64,000 bases of DNA from an uncultured Lachnospiraceae bacterium (GTDB taxonomy: Bacteria > Bacillota > Clostridia > Lachnospirales > Lachnospiraceae). The stretch's first letter is position 1. Every line of letters starts with the position of its first letter. This document shows, piece by piece, positions 7,928-16,372 of this stretch. Position numbers and translations under genes: made by a program. The notes beneath the pieces were generated by a model, which saw only the letters and a program-made list of their open reading frames with translations, had not been told where the DNA came from and did no database searches. The DNA lies in the NCBI GenBank assembly GCA_910586315.1, contig CAJUIP010000015.1, positions 12,521 through 76,520 on the forward strand. Reading direction: 5' to 3'.

Positions 7928-8824
7928 ATGTACAACCCTCAACTGGAAACCTTCCTCCGTGTTGCAGATGCGGGAAGTTTCAACAAAGCAGCGGTGGAGA
8001 GCTTCATAACTCCGACCGCAGTGATCAAACAGATCAATCTGCTGGAAGAAAGTCTGGGCGTTTCGCTGTTTGAGCGGACGCATCGGGGCTTACTATTGAC
8101 AGAGGCGGGGAAGTCCATGTATCAGGATGCGAAATATGTGATCCAATATTGCAAGGATTCCGTGACCAGGGCGAAAAATGCTATGAAAACAGAGGACGGG
8201 CTGATCCGCATCGGTACCTCTCCGATGACGCCGGCCTCCGTACTTTTGGAACTGTGGCCACAAATTCATGAGCAGTGTCCTGCGATGAAGTTTCAGCTGG
8301 TTCCTTTTGACAACACTCCGGAAAATGCAAGGGAAATATTGGGAAATCTGGGACAGAATATAGATGTGGTAGCGGGGATTTTTGACGATACCATGCTGAA
8401 TCTGCGGCGCTGTGCCGGAGTGCGGCTTCGCATGGAACCGATTTGCTGTGCGGTTTCTATTCACCATCCGCTGGCGGGTAAGAAGTATCTGAATTTGGAG
8501 GACTTGTATGGTCAGAAACTGCTTTTGATGCATCGGAATTGGAGCCGTTATGTAGATGAATTGAGGAATGATCTTTTAGAGAATCACAGCCAGATACAGA
8601 TTCAGGATTTTGATTTTTATAACATGGAAATCTTCAACCGCTGTGAAAACAGTAACGATGTATTGATGGCGTTTGCAGGCTGGGCGAATGTGCATCCCCT
8701 GTTAAAAATTCTTCCGGTTACATGGGAATACCGGATTCCGTATGGACTGCTCCATTCTCCAAAACCATCAAATACGGTAAAAAAATTTCTGGCCGCCGTA
8801 CAAAATACGATACACGAGACATAA
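7928..8824 (+). CDS. LysR-family transcription regulator (paralogue of the one at 24410-25291)
   Basis: The winged helix-turn-helix is at residues 1-60 (LETFLRVADAGSFNKAA, PTAVIKQINLLEESLGVSLFER), followed by TEAG and a two-lobe effector domain up to residue 298. The start ATG is supported by an AAAGGCGGTGAAAGC ribosome site. It shares its opening (MYN..L.TF...AD.GSF.KAA), PYGL.. end and overall length with the LysR gene at the other end of the cluster, so both likely derive from a duplication. It reads toward the esterase/flavodoxin genes and is a candidate regulator of them. The effector is unknown. Confidence 0.9.
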   Translation: MYNPQLETFLRVADAGSFNKAAVESFITPTAVIKQINLLEESLGVSLFERTHRGLLLTEAGKSMYQDAKYVIQYCKDSVTRAKNAMKTEDGLIRIGTSPMTPASVLLELWPQIHEQCPAMKFQLVPFDNTPENAREILGNLGQNIDVVAGIFDDTMLNLRRCAGVRLRMEPICCAVSIHHPLAGKKYLNLEDLYGQKLLLMHRNWSRYVDELRNDLLENHSQIQIQDFDFYNMEIFNRCENSNDVLMAFAGWANVHPLLKILPVTWEYRIPYGLLHSPKPSNTVKKFLAAVQNTIHET

Positions 8825-8849
8825 TACTTTTGGGTATAAACTGATGAAC

Positions 8850-8885
8850 AAATCGAGACTTCTTCGGGGGTCTCGATTTTGTTAT
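8850..8885 (+). terminator. terminator hairpin within repeat element R1 (copy 1)
   Basis: AAATCGAGAC pairs with GTCTCGATTT, followed by TGTT. The stem and the preceding GGTATAAAC block recur at 14470-14530 and 47551-47610. It ends the LysR transcript. Confidence 0.75.
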
Positions 8886-9169
8886 GCTTACGTATGCAGG
8901 AAGGTTTCCAGAAACGGGGAGCTCTGTATATTTCAGTATGCAGAAAGGCTGCCAGTGGCGTGGGAGACTGTCTGAAAACTCAAATAATGCAAAAATCTCC
9001 CCCCACTGATGGGGAGGAAATAGGAGTAAATTTCCAATGCAAATCCCACTTTATGACTAAAAACAGCAATAAAAATGGGATGGGGACACATCGACCGTTA
9101 GTTTTCGGACAGTCTGGCGGGGGGTCTGCATGGTATAAATGATAGAAAACAAAAAGAAGCAGGTGGTTT
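8886..9169. other. intergenic leader before the hydrolase genes
   Basis: No gene is visible. There is a small hairpin (CTCCCC...GGGGAG, 8997-9016). The ribosome site for the next gene is weak (AAGCAGGTGG before ATG 9170/9173). Confidence 0.4.
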
Positions 9170-10033
9170 ATGATGGGAAAGATACAGCCAATGGCCGCGT
9201 TTCTTATGATAATGGCGATTTTTACAGCCTGTGGACAGACTGCAAACGGCGGTTCCGGCAGCAGCTTGGAGCAGGGGGTTGAAGCTGTGGAGGAGGCAAT
9301 ACACGCAGAAAGGAAGGAGACTTCGGTGCAAAAGGCAGACAGGGATGATTTAAGGGAAGGAACCTCTGCTAACACGGTGGCGGCGCCGGAAGATTTTCCG
9401 GAAGAATATGATTACGGAAGCGGCAGGATCAGCGACTGGTCGAGCGAGTGGATGCTTAAGAAGATGCCGGAGCCAAAGGGAAATGAAACGGTCTTAAATA
9501 CGGCTGCGGATCCGAAGCGGATTCAGGCGCTGTATCTCTGGGAAGAAGGAAATGTACCGGCAGTGACCGAGTTTACAGAGGATATGAGCGGATATTTTGA
9601 TGAATGGGATTTTCGGCCTTTTGTGACAGCAATTCCGGTAAGGGAAGGGGTGGAGCCCAAAGGGGCCGTTGTCCTCATGGCGGGCGGCGCGTATCAGTTC
9701 CGGGGCAATTATACGGACGCTCTGCCAACGGCCGCGGCGCTGCGGGAGTATGGATTTCAGACATTTATTGTGGATTACCGGCTGCGTCCTTATACACAGG
9801 AGGAGGGGGCGCTGGATATTGCCAGAGCGGTTCGGTTTGTCCGCAAAAATGCCGCTGTATATGGAATCGATCCGGAGAATATTGCAGTGATGGGCTTTTC
9901 CGCCGGTGGAATTCAGGCGGGGGAATTTCTGATGCATTACGATGAGGGGGGGGGAATGGAACGGCACTGGCTGCTTCTTATGTTCCGGACGAGCTGGATA
10001 AAATTCCGGCGCATGCTTCGGCGGCCGGAATGA
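9170..10033 (+). CDS. lipoprotein alpha/beta hydrolase, first half of a frameshifted tandem-hydrolase gene
   Basis: The N-terminus is a lipoprotein signal (hydrophobic AAFLMIMAIFTA then C), so the enzyme should be membrane-anchored outside the cell. The hydrolase domain has VVLMAGGAYQFRG (oxyanion region), VDYRLRPY, DIARAVRFVRKNA and the nucleophile elbow GFSAGG, all typical of acetyl-esterase/BD-FAE-like enzymes. After YDEGGG the frame goes wrong at a run of nine G (9946-9954). One additional G would continue NGTALAASYVPDELDKIPAH directly into the frame that begins at 10030. The true product is thus likely one 678-residue protein. The triad Asp and His of this domain lie beyond the shift, near FYVYGTEDPF and WPHGFG. 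Confidence 0.8.
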   Translation: MMGKIQPMAAFLMIMAIFTACGQTANGGSGSSLEQGVEAVEEAIHAERKETSVQKADRDDLREGTSANTVAAPEDFPEEYDYGSGRISDWSSEWMLKKMPEPKGNETVLNTAADPKRIQALYLWEEGNVPAVTEFTEDMSGYFDEWDFRPFVTAIPVREGVEPKGAVVLMAGGAYQFRGNYTDALPTAAALREYGFQTFIVDYRLRPYTQEEGALDIARAVRFVRKNAAVYGIDPENIAVMGFSAGGIQAGEFLMHYDEGGGMERHWLLLMFRTSWIKFRRMLRRPE

Positions 10034-11205
10034 TCTATTCTTTTTACGGGAGGCTTAGCGTTGGAAATATGGATAAGGAGTGGCTTTCCGAAGGAGAACT
10101 GCCTCCGACTTTTTATGTGTATGGTACGGAGGATCCGTTTTACAGCCAGTTTGAAGAACAGTATGAGGTAATTCAAAGTATGAAAATTCCGACAGGAAGA
10201 ATCGTATTAAATAGCTGGCCCCACGGGTTTGGATCAGATGGGGGCTGGGTAGCGGATTACGCGAAATGGCTGGAAACGATCTTTCAGTCAGGCGGCAGCA
10301 TGGCAAAAACAAATCGGTTTACATCAGAAACCAAAATACAGGACGTGATAGCGGATCCGGCATTTGATGGTTTTGGCAGGCTGATATTTCCGGTGGATTT
10401 GGATCTGAGAGGAACGGAAACGCTGCGGGAGGCGGGAGAGCGCCTGATCTGGTACAGTCATGTAAATCCGGAGAGAACGGTATCCGTCATAAATGAGATG
10501 AAAGCACGGATCCAGAGCGGCGAGCAGATTTTTTATGATATTTACACCGATAAAGAGAAAGCGGAGGATCCTTCCAAGGAGGATACGGGGCTGTTTTTCT
10601 TTCGGGGAAATCCCGGAGAAAGGTTTGCGGTAGTCAATGCGGGCGGCGGCTTTTTGTATGTGGCGGCTTTGCATGACAGCTTTCCGCATATGCAGGAGCT
10701 GGCAGGGCGCGGGTATCATGCGTTTGCGCTGATTTACCGCCCTGGCGCCGAGACCGCCTGTGAAGATCTGGCGAGGGCGATCGCTTTTATCCACGAACAT
10801 GCCGGGGAGTTTCAGGTGAACACGGAAGGGTACTCTCTCTGGGGTGGTTCGGCCGGGGCGAGAATGGCAGCGTGGCTTGGCTCGTATGGAACGGCTGCTT
10901 TTGGCGAAAAGGAATATCCGGCTCCGGGGGCTGTGATCATGCAGTATACCGGATTGTCAGACGTATATGGAAATGAACCGCCGACTTACGCATGTGTGGG
11001 AACGAATGATGGTATTGCTTCTTACCGGACGATGGAGCGCCGAATTGAAAGGATAAAGGCGAACGGAACAAACGGCGGGATTGAGGTTTTTAACGGGTTG
11101 TCCCACGGGTTTGGTCTGGGAGAGGGGACCGTTGCGGAAGGCTGGATTGACCGGGCAATTGCGTTTTGGGAAGAAAACGTGGAGGCCGATGAAAAGAAAC
11201 AATAA
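10030..11205 (+). CDS. second half of the tandem alpha/beta hydrolase (rest of domain 1 plus a second hydrolase domain)
   Basis: Overlaps the previous frame by ATGA, but the start is probably not real: the sequence continues domain 1 (PPTFYVYGTEDPFY with the triad Asp, SWPHGFG with the His). From about residue 180 a second alpha/beta hydrolase domain follows: FAVVNAGGGFLYVA, LIYRPG, DLARAIAFIHEHA, nucleophile loop WGGSAGARMAAWLGS, ACVGTNDGIAS and GLSHGFGLGEG. Both domains keep a Ser-Asp-His set, so the gene would make a double esterase on the cell surface. It lies nine bases upstream of a flavodoxin-fold reductase behind GGAGAG, so an operon is likely. Substrate unknown; acyl or acetyl esters are the best guess. 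Confidence 0.78.
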   Translation: MIYSFYGRLSVGNMDKEWLSEGELPPTFYVYGTEDPFYSQFEEQYEVIQSMKIPTGRIVLNSWPHGFGSDGGWVADYAKWLETIFQSGGSMAKTNRFTSETKIQDVIADPAFDGFGRLIFPVDLDLRGTETLREAGERLIWYSHVNPERTVSVINEMKARIQSGEQIFYDIYTDKEKAEDPSKEDTGLFFFRGNPGERFAVVNAGGGFLYVAALHDSFPHMQELAGRGYHAFALIYRPGAETACEDLARAIAFIHEHAGEFQVNTEGYSLWGGSAGARMAAWLGSYGTAAFGEKEYPAPGAVIMQYTGLSDVYGNEPPTYACVGTNDGIASYRTMERRIERIKANGTNGGIEVFNGLSHGFGLGEGTVAEGWIDRAIAFWEENVEADEKKQ

Positions 11206-11220
11206 AAGGAGAGAATGAAC

Positions 11221-11670
11221 ATGAGCATTTTATTTATCAACGGAAGTCCCAATAAGAACGGCAACACGGCGGCGCTGGCGGCTGTGCTTCTGGAGGGGAG
11301 GGAGTATGAGACTCTGAATCTGACCGATTACCGGATTGGAAGCTATGGGCAGAAATTTGAGGGCGATCAGCTGGAGCAGGTAATTGCAAAGATGAAGGAG
11401 GCGGACGTGATCGTAGTCGGCTCGCCGTTGTACTGGCATAATATCTGCGGGTCTGTGCGGAATGTGCTGGATCGGTTCTATGGTCTGGTGGAGAAGGGTG
11501 AACTTTCGGGAAGGACTTTGTATTTCCTGTTCCAGGGCGCGGCGCCGGAGAAGTGGATGCTGGAGGCCGGAGACTATACGATGAAGCGTTTCGCGGCGCT
11601 TTATGGCATGAGGTACGGCGGAATGGCAGTGAACAGGGACGAGGCCGGCAGACTTGGGAAGAACATTTAA
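11221..11670 (+). CDS. NADPH-dependent FMN reductase/flavodoxin-fold oxidoreductase
   Basis: The sequence starts SILFINGSPNKNGNTAALAA, the FMN-phosphate loop of this fold, followed by ADVIVVGSPLYWHNICGSVRNVLDRF, the second flavin-binding loop. The protein would be cytoplasmic (no signal). I prefer ATG 11221 to ATG 11215 because of the spacing from AAAGGAGAG. It ends at residue 149 in GRLGKNI, slightly shorter than the usual 160-180, so a small C-terminal loss is possible. It probably reduces flavins or quinone-like compounds with NAD(P)H. Confidence 0.8.
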   Translation: MSILFINGSPNKNGNTAALAAVLLEGREYETLNLTDYRIGSYGQKFEGDQLEQVIAKMKEADVIVVGSPLYWHNICGSVRNVLDRFYGLVEKGELSGRTLYFLFQGAAPEKWMLEAGDYTMKRFAALYGMRYGGMAVNRDEAGRLGKNI

Positions 11671-11873
11671 GCAGACTTGACCCTCATTTGGCAGGCGCAG
11701 CCTGGCCCTGAATTTTTTGCGCGAGTGACAGGCCGGATAGGGACGCTGGCATTCCTGTTCGGCGGCTGCCGCGGCCATCGGGGCGTAAGGATAAGGAAAG
11801 AACTGGTTCCGGTAAAAAGCGTTTGCAGGCAGAATAAGGGCATAAAGGATTCCAAATCGGAGGGAGACAGGAC
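11671..11873. other. gap, no supported gene
   Basis: A 66-residue frame spans it but has no family resemblance and lacks a ribosome site. It carries a GGAGGGAGACAGG ribosome site for the next gene. Confidence 0.4.
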
Positions 11874-12607
11874 ATGACGCAGAAAAAGACGTGGATTTTA
11901 TATTTGCTGGCAGGAGGGATGGCTGCTTTCCTGCTGACCGGCTGCGGCAGTAAAACGATGGCTTCCCAGGCAGCCGGAACGGAAGCGAAGGAAAATGTAC
12001 AGGAGAACGCAGAACAAGCCGCCGAGCAGATGCAGGGCACGGAATCTGCATGGACGGGCGGTAGCAAAAGCAGCATTTTGATTGTCTATTTTGCTGTGGC
12101 GGAAAACAGCGATGTGGACGCAGTGTCCTCAGCCAGCGTCGTGACGGTAAACGGCGTCGCAAAGGGACGAATGCAGTATCTGGCGGAGCTGATCCAGGGA
12201 GAGACCGGCGGCGATCTGTTCTCGATTCAAACCGCTGTGGATTATCCGGGAGATGGCGGTGAATTGATTGATTATGCTGCAAAAGAACAGGACGATGATG
12301 TGAGGCCGGAGCTTGTCAATCATATTGAAAATTTGATCAGTACGATGTAGTATTTGTGGGATATCCTACCTGGTGGTACGATCTGCCCCAGGTCATGTAC
12401 AGTTTTTTTGACGAGTATGATTTTTCGGGAAAGACCATCATTCCCTTTAATTCTCATAATGGCAGCCGGTTTTCCGGAACGATTGAGACAATCGCAGAGC
12501 TGGAGCCGGAGGCGGAAGTAATCACGGCCGGGTTTACCGTCAATGAGCGAGCTGTGGCAGATGCCGGAGCTGATATTGCGGACTGGCTGCACGAAATGGG
12601 ATTTTAA
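11874..12607 (+). pseudogene. flavodoxin lipoprotein, frameshifted
   Basis: It opens with a lipoprotein signal (YLLAGGMAAFLLTGCG), a low-complexity linker, then a flavodoxin domain (SILIVYFAVAENSDVDAV, LAELIQGETGGDLFSIQT, DYP). At 12333 the frame is lost in AATTTGATCAG; one extra G (AATTTGGATCAG) would give ENLDQYDVVFVGYPTWW. That continues in the frame of 12356-12607 (FFDEYDFSGKTIIPFNSHNGS, then WLHEMGF). The intact protein would be a 244-residue surface-anchored flavodoxin closely similar to the one at 14564. Whether the shift is a real mutation or a base-calling error cannot be told here. The next gene follows after five bases. Confidence 0.82.
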
Positions 12608-12612
12608 AGTGC

Positions 12613-13317
12613 ATGCGTAAGAAAAGCAGGGAGGATAAAAGATTGAGTAAGCATAAAATGCCATGGAAGGGAATCGTGGACGGAGTGATGTTTGTCCTGC
12701 TGCTAAACCAAATGGCGTATGTGCTGACAGGGCAGCGGGTGCATGAATGGGCAGGCGCGGCAATGGTGTTTTTCATTCTATGCCACAATTTTTTGAATCG
12801 CAGGTGGTTTCTCACGGTCGGAAAGGGGATATACAATTCCAGACGTCTGTCTGGAACAATCCTTAATTTTCTGACGATTATGGTGGTTTTAGGGCTTTTT
12901 ATCAGCGGTGTAGTCATGTCACGGTATGTGTTTGATTTCCTCCCCATTCATGGAGGGCGGGCACTGGCAAGGCGCGTCCACATTTCCTGTGCATACTGGG
13001 GATTTCTTTTGATGACGGTCCATATTGGAATGCACTGGAATGGGATAAGGGGGCGGCTTTATAAAATGTTTGGAAAGACGGAACTGGCTGGAAGAAAGAA
13101 ATGGCTGGTTTCCGGAATCGGCTGGGCGGCGTCTGCTTATGGCGTATTTGCTTTTTACCGGCATGAGATACTTTCGTTTTTATTGCTCCGGAACGAATTT
13201 GCAATTTTCAATCAGCAGTCAACGCTTTTATTTGTTTTGGATTATCTGGCGATGGTCATTCTGATCGTGAAACTGACAAATTGCTTTCTTGGCAGAAAAA
13301 GGAAAATCGCAGAATGA
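12613..13317 (+). CDS. DUF4405 membrane protein, cytochrome b-like
   Basis: Four or more hydrophobic helices (MFVLLLNQMAYVL, AAMVFFILCHNFLNRRWF, FLTIMVVLGLFISGVVMSRYVF, HISCAYWGFLLMTVHIGMHW). Histidines in CHNFLNRR and in HISCAYWG...HIGMHW are spaced as in diheme membrane cytochromes of the DUF4405 type. It probably moves electrons across or within the membrane. A TTG at 12643 behind CAGGGAGG is an alternative and perhaps better start. The C-terminal five residues (RKIAE) are chimeric: they come from a deletion that joined this gene to a copy of the downstream flavodoxin gene. The duplicate at 14384-14478 shows the original end, LPGRKRITPFGIN. It sits between two flavodoxin lipoproteins, a plausible electron route. 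Confidence 0.8.
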   Translation: MRKKSREDKRLSKHKMPWKGIVDGVMFVLLLNQMAYVLTGQRVHEWAGAAMVFFILCHNFLNRRWFLTVGKGIYNSRRLSGTILNFLTIMVVLGLFISGVVMSRYVFDFLPIHGGRALARRVHISCAYWGFLLMTVHIGMHWNGIRGRLYKMFGKTELAGRKKWLVSGIGWAASAYGVFAFYRHEILSFLLLRNEFAIFNQQSTLLFVLDYLAMVILIVKLTNCFLGRKRKIAE

Positions 13318-13385
13318 GGCTGCGGTGCAGGAACCGGTAAAGCCGGAAACCAGGGCTTTTGAGGAGGCGCAGTCCACATCGGAAG
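13227..13385 (+). repeat. chimeric duplicated segment joining the ends of two neighbouring genes
   Basis: Bases 13227-13303 match 14384-14460 (3' end of the DUF4405 gene). Bases 13291-13385 match 14629-14723 (5' part of the flavodoxin lipoprotein gene) with three mismatches. The two matches overlap in the shared 13-mer GGCAG(A/G)AAAAGGA, so this copy lost the 181 bases that still separate the two blocks at 14460-14629. The nuclease gene follows at once. Confidence 0.8.
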
Positions 13386-14288
13386 CTATGGAGTAAGGTT
13401 TTGAGAGTGTATTGGCGTGTAGGGCAATTTATCAGCGAGGAGGCAAAAACAGCATCCTATGGAGATTCATTCATTGATGAACTTTCCAGATATATACAAG
13501 ATACATTTCCAGGGATAAAAGGGTTTAATCGTCGTGGCCTTTATCGTATGAAACAATTTTATGAAACTTATGCGAATTATGAAAAAGTGTCACCACTGGT
13601 GACACAAATCAATTGGACCAACAATCTGCTTATTTTGTCGGGAACAAAAAGCATTGAAGAAAAAGAGTTTTATTTAAGATTATGTATACAAGAGAATTAT
13701 AGTAAACGTGAGTTGGAAAGGCAATTAGACAGTGCTTATTATGAACGTTATATGTTATCGAAGGGAAAAGCACTGCCTGAAGGGATAAAGAAAATAAATA
13801 ATAATCCATTTTTTGATTCCTATGTCGTTGAATTTTTGGATTTGCCAAGTCCTTATAAAGAAAATGATCTTAGGAAAGCATTGATCCTTAAAATGCGGGA
13901 TTTTATTTTGGAACTGGGAAGGGATTTTACATTTATAGATGAAGAATATAAAGTGCAGGTTGGCGGAGAAGATTATGCGATAGATTTATTATTTTTTCAT
14001 CGAGGGTTACAATGTTTAGTGGCGTTTGAACTAAAGATTGGAAAATTTAAGCCGGAATATGTTTCAAAGATGGATTTTTACCTGGAGGCGTTGGACAGAC
14101 AGGTGAAAAAGGAGCATGAGAACCCAAGTGTAGGATTGATCCTGTGTGCAACAAAGAATGACGAAGTAGTTGAATATGCAATGAGCAGGAGTATGTCGCC
14201 AATGCTTGTGTCCGAATATAAATTGCAGTTGCCAGATAAAAAAATACTGCGGGAAAAATTGCAAGAATTAATAAATATATCGGAATAA
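13359..14288 (+). CDS. YhcG-type PD-(D/E)XK nuclease (DUF1016), N-terminus replaced
   Basis: After about residue 14 it matches the YhcG/DUF1016 family: YWRVGQFISEE, SRYIQDTFPGIKGFNRRGLYRMKQFY, SKRELERQLDSAYYER. The C-terminal nuclease domain has YAIDLLFFHRGLQCLVAFELKIG, i.e. the D...ExK site, then KMDFYLEALDRQVK. Family members have another 20-40 residues before YWRVGQF. Here that part is chimeric sequence from a duplicated flavodoxin gene, so the N-terminus was lost in the insertion. Possible starts are TTG 13359 or TTG 13401 (behind GGAGTAAGG). Lower GC and codon use differ visibly from the neighbours, indicating transfer. The family is found in mobile and restriction-modification settings; its role here is unknown. 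Confidence 0.85.
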   Translation: MRRRSPHRKLWSKVLRVYWRVGQFISEEAKTASYGDSFIDELSRYIQDTFPGIKGFNRRGLYRMKQFYETYANYEKVSPLVTQINWTNNLLILSGTKSIEEKEFYLRLCIQENYSKRELERQLDSAYYERYMLSKGKALPEGIKKINNNPFFDSYVVEFLDLPSPYKENDLRKALILKMRDFILELGRDFTFIDEEYKVQVGGEDYAIDLLFFHRGLQCLVAFELKIGKFKPEYVSKMDFYLEALDRQVKKEHENPSVGLILCATKNDEVVEYAMSRSMSPMLVSEYKLQLPDKKILREKLQELINISE

Positions 14289-14383
14289 TTTTAAGCTAAT
14301 TGATATCGTTAGTGCTAATTAAAACGTAGCGATTTTCATCTGCCAAAGGAAAAAATCCAGATGAATTAGATAATGGTAGAAAC

Positions 14384-14460
14384 TTTATTTGTTTTGGATT
14401 ATCTGGCGATGGTCATTCTGATCGTGAAACTGACAAATTGCCTTCCTGGCAGGAAAAGGA
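14384..14460 (+). repeat. second copy of the DUF4405 gene 3' end
   Basis: Nearly identical to 13227-13303. The in-frame continuation runs through PFGIN to a TGA at 14479 within the repeated GGTATAAACTGATGAAC block, which is probably the original gene end. Confidence 0.8.
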
Positions 14461-14469
14461 TAACACCTT

Positions 14470-14530
14470 TCGGTATAAACTGATGAACGAATCGAGACTT
14501 CTTTGGCGGTCTCGATTTTGTTATGCTTAC
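14470..14530 (+). repeat. repeat element R1, copy 2, with terminator hairpin
   Basis: It has the block GGTATAAACTGATGAAC followed by the stem AATCGAGAC/GTCTCGATT (14489-14518) and TTGTTATGCTTAC. It agrees with copy 1 at 8832-8890 except for a few bases in the loop. It lies 34 bases before the flavodoxin lipoprotein start. Confidence 0.75.
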
Positions 14531-14563
14531 CATACAGATATCATCATGAAAGGAAGATGCACG

Positions 14564-15316
14564 ATGAGAAAAGCAGTGCCATTTTTGCTGGTCGTAGCCC
14601 TAACCTTGGCAGTCACTAGCTGCGGTATGGCAGAAAAAGGAAAATCGCAGAATGAGGCTGCGGCGCAGGAACCGGTAAAGCCGGAAACCAGGGCTTTCGA
14701 GGAGGCGCGGTCCACATCGGAAGTCAGTGCAGAGGATACGAAAAGTGAACCGTCAGAGGGTTCCGGAGTATTGGTCGCGTATTTTTCTGTACCGGAAGAT
14801 GTGGATACGTCTGGTGTGGATACGGTAGCCGGGGCGAGTATTGTGGTGCGCGACGGGGAAAAATTGGGGAATACGGAGTATGTGGCAAGGCTGATCCAGG
14901 AGACAGTCGGCGGCGATTTGTTCCGCATCGAAACGGTGGAGGCCTATCCGCTGGACCATGATCCGCTGGTCGATCAGGCGGCAGATGAGCAGGACGAGAA
15001 TGCCCGCCCGCAGCTTGCCTCCCATGTGGAGGATTTTGAACAATATGAAACTGTTCTGCTGGGGTATCCCAACTGGTGGGGGGATATGCCGATGCCGGTG
15101 TATTCTTTTTTGGAGGAATATGATTTTGAGGGAAAGACGATTATTCCTTTTATCACCCACGGAGGCAGCAGGGCGTCAGGGACGGTTGGCACCATTTCAA
15201 AGCTGGAGCCGGGGGCGCAGGTTTTGCAGGACGCGCTGGTGATTTCCAGAAATGATGTGGCAGACAGTGAGGAAACAGTGACAGCCTGGGCGGAGGGCCT
15301 CGGGATAAAAAATTAA
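14564..15316 (+). CDS. flavodoxin-fold lipoprotein
   Basis: Start ATG 14564 follows GAAAGGAAG. Residues 1-21 are a lipoprotein signal (FLLVVALTLAVTSC), then a Glu/Ser-rich linker, then a flavodoxin domain from residue 65: GVLVAYFSVPEDVD, GNTEYVARLIQETVGGDLFRIE, AYPLDHD, YETVLLGYPNWWGDMPMPVYSFLEEYDF, KTIIPFITHGGSRASGT. It would sit outside the membrane, where a flavodoxin is unusual. It probably binds FMN loaded after export and passes electrons to quinone-like or other small compounds. It overlaps or abuts the next gene (aldo/keto reductase, 24 bases downstream). Confidence 0.9.
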   Translation: MRKAVPFLLVVALTLAVTSCGMAEKGKSQNEAAAQEPVKPETRAFEEARSTSEVSAEDTKSEPSEGSGVLVAYFSVPEDVDTSGVDTVAGASIVVRDGEKLGNTEYVARLIQETVGGDLFRIETVEAYPLDHDPLVDQAADEQDENARPQLASHVEDFEQYETVLLGYPNWWGDMPMPVYSFLEEYDFEGKTIIPFITHGGSRASGTVGTISKLEPGAQVLQDALVISRNDVADSEETVTAWAEGLGIKN

Positions 15317-15340
15317 GTGGAAGCGAGAGGAATCAAAGCA

Positions 15341-16339
15341 ATGGAAAAGAGGATCCTTGGAAATGATCTGGCGGTTTCAGCGGTTGGGCTTGGCTGTATG
15401 GGAATGAGCCACGCTTATGGCGCGCCGGCCGACAAAAAGGAAATGACGGGGCTTTTTGCAAAGGCCGTGGACATGGGGTATACGTTTTTTGACACGGCAG
15501 AGGTTTACGGAACGCCTCAGAATCCGCATGATAACGAAGAATTGGTTGGAAAGGCATTGAAACCTTATCGGAACCATGTAATTCTGGCGACGAAATTCGG
15601 GATTCATTTTGATATGACGTCACCGGAGGTCAATAAACCGCTGGTTCCGGACTCCAGACCGGAGGTGGTCCGGGATTCGGTGGAGCACTCTCTGATGCGT
15701 CTAGGAACAGACCATATAGACCTTTATTATCAGCACCGCCCGGATCCGTCGGTTCCGGTGGAGGAAGTGGCAGGCGTGATGTCGGAGCTGATCGCAGAGG
15801 GGAAGATCACGCACTGGGGGCTTTCTGAGGCAGATGAGGAGACAATCCGCCGCGCACACCGGGTCTGCCCGGTGACGGCGATCCAGAACCGCTATTCTAT
15901 GATGGCAAGATGGTATGAGGGGCTGTTCTCCGTGTTGGAGGAGCTGCATATCGGATTTGTGGCGTTTTCTCCGCTGGCGAACGGATTTTTGTCGGCAAAA
16001 TATGATAAAAATTCTGTGTTTGAAGCGGAATGCGATTACCGCAGCGTCATGCCCCAGTTCACATCGGAGGGGATTGACCGGAATCAGGAGCTGCTGACGC
16101 TTTCGCATCGGATCGCAGGGGAGAAGCAGGTGACGCCGGGGCAGATTGCTCTGGCGTGGACGCTGGCGAAGCGCCCTTACATCGTTCCCATTCCCGGTAC
16201 CAGAAAGGAGGAACGTCTGCGGGAAAATGCGGGGGCCGCAAAGGTTGCTTTGATGCCGGAGGAGGTCGCTTCCATCGACGGGGCGCTGAATCATATGGAA
16301 ATGTCGGAGGTGTTCGGAGGGACGCGCATGCAGTACTAG
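15341..16339 (+). CDS. aldo/keto reductase
   Basis: NAD(P)H-dependent carbonyl reductase of the YajO/perakine-reductase-like group, cytoplasmic. Marks: LGCMGMSHAYG, GYTFFDTAEVYG with the catalytic Asp/Tyr, ILATKFG with the catalytic Lys, HIDLYYQHRPDPSVPVEE with the His, WGLSEADEET, and IVPIPGTRKEERLRENAGA at the cofactor site. Length 332 fits. I use ATG 15341 (ribosome site GAGAGGA) instead of the upstream GTG 15317. It is linked to the flavodoxin lipoprotein and is the same kind of pair as in other Clostridia (flavodoxin, AKR, cupin). Confidence 0.93.
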   Translation: MEKRILGNDLAVSAVGLGCMGMSHAYGAPADKKEMTGLFAKAVDMGYTFFDTAEVYGTPQNPHDNEELVGKALKPYRNHVILATKFGIHFDMTSPEVNKPLVPDSRPEVVRDSVEHSLMRLGTDHIDLYYQHRPDPSVPVEEVAGVMSELIAEGKITHWGLSEADEETIRRAHRVCPVTAIQNRYSMMARWYEGLFSVLEELHIGFVAFSPLANGFLSAKYDKNSVFEAECDYRSVMPQFTSEGIDRNQELLTLSHRIAGEKQVTPGQIALAWTLAKRPYIVPIPGTRKEERLRENAGAAKVALMPEEVASIDGALNHMEMSEVFGGTRMQY

Positions 16340-16372
16340 AGCGTGTCTGAAAATTGCTTTCCGTCAGACGTG
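16338..16372. repeat. hairpin repeat of the AGCGTGTYTGAAAATT family, copy 2
   Basis: AGAGCGTGTCTGAAAATTGC starts in the stop codon of the AKR gene; CGTGTCTGA pairs with TCAGACGTG (two G-U pairs). See copies at 7799 and 51425. It may act as a terminator. Confidence 0.6.

Noticed and set aside
9100..9170. Strong promoter for the double hydrolase
   Set aside because: No convincing -35/-10 pair; only weak AT-rich words were found.
13227..14460. Duplicated ends as attachment sites of an integrated element
   Set aside because: The repeats are coding fragments of the two neighbouring genes in a chimeric order, which fits duplication and deletion better than site-specific integration; no integrase is present.
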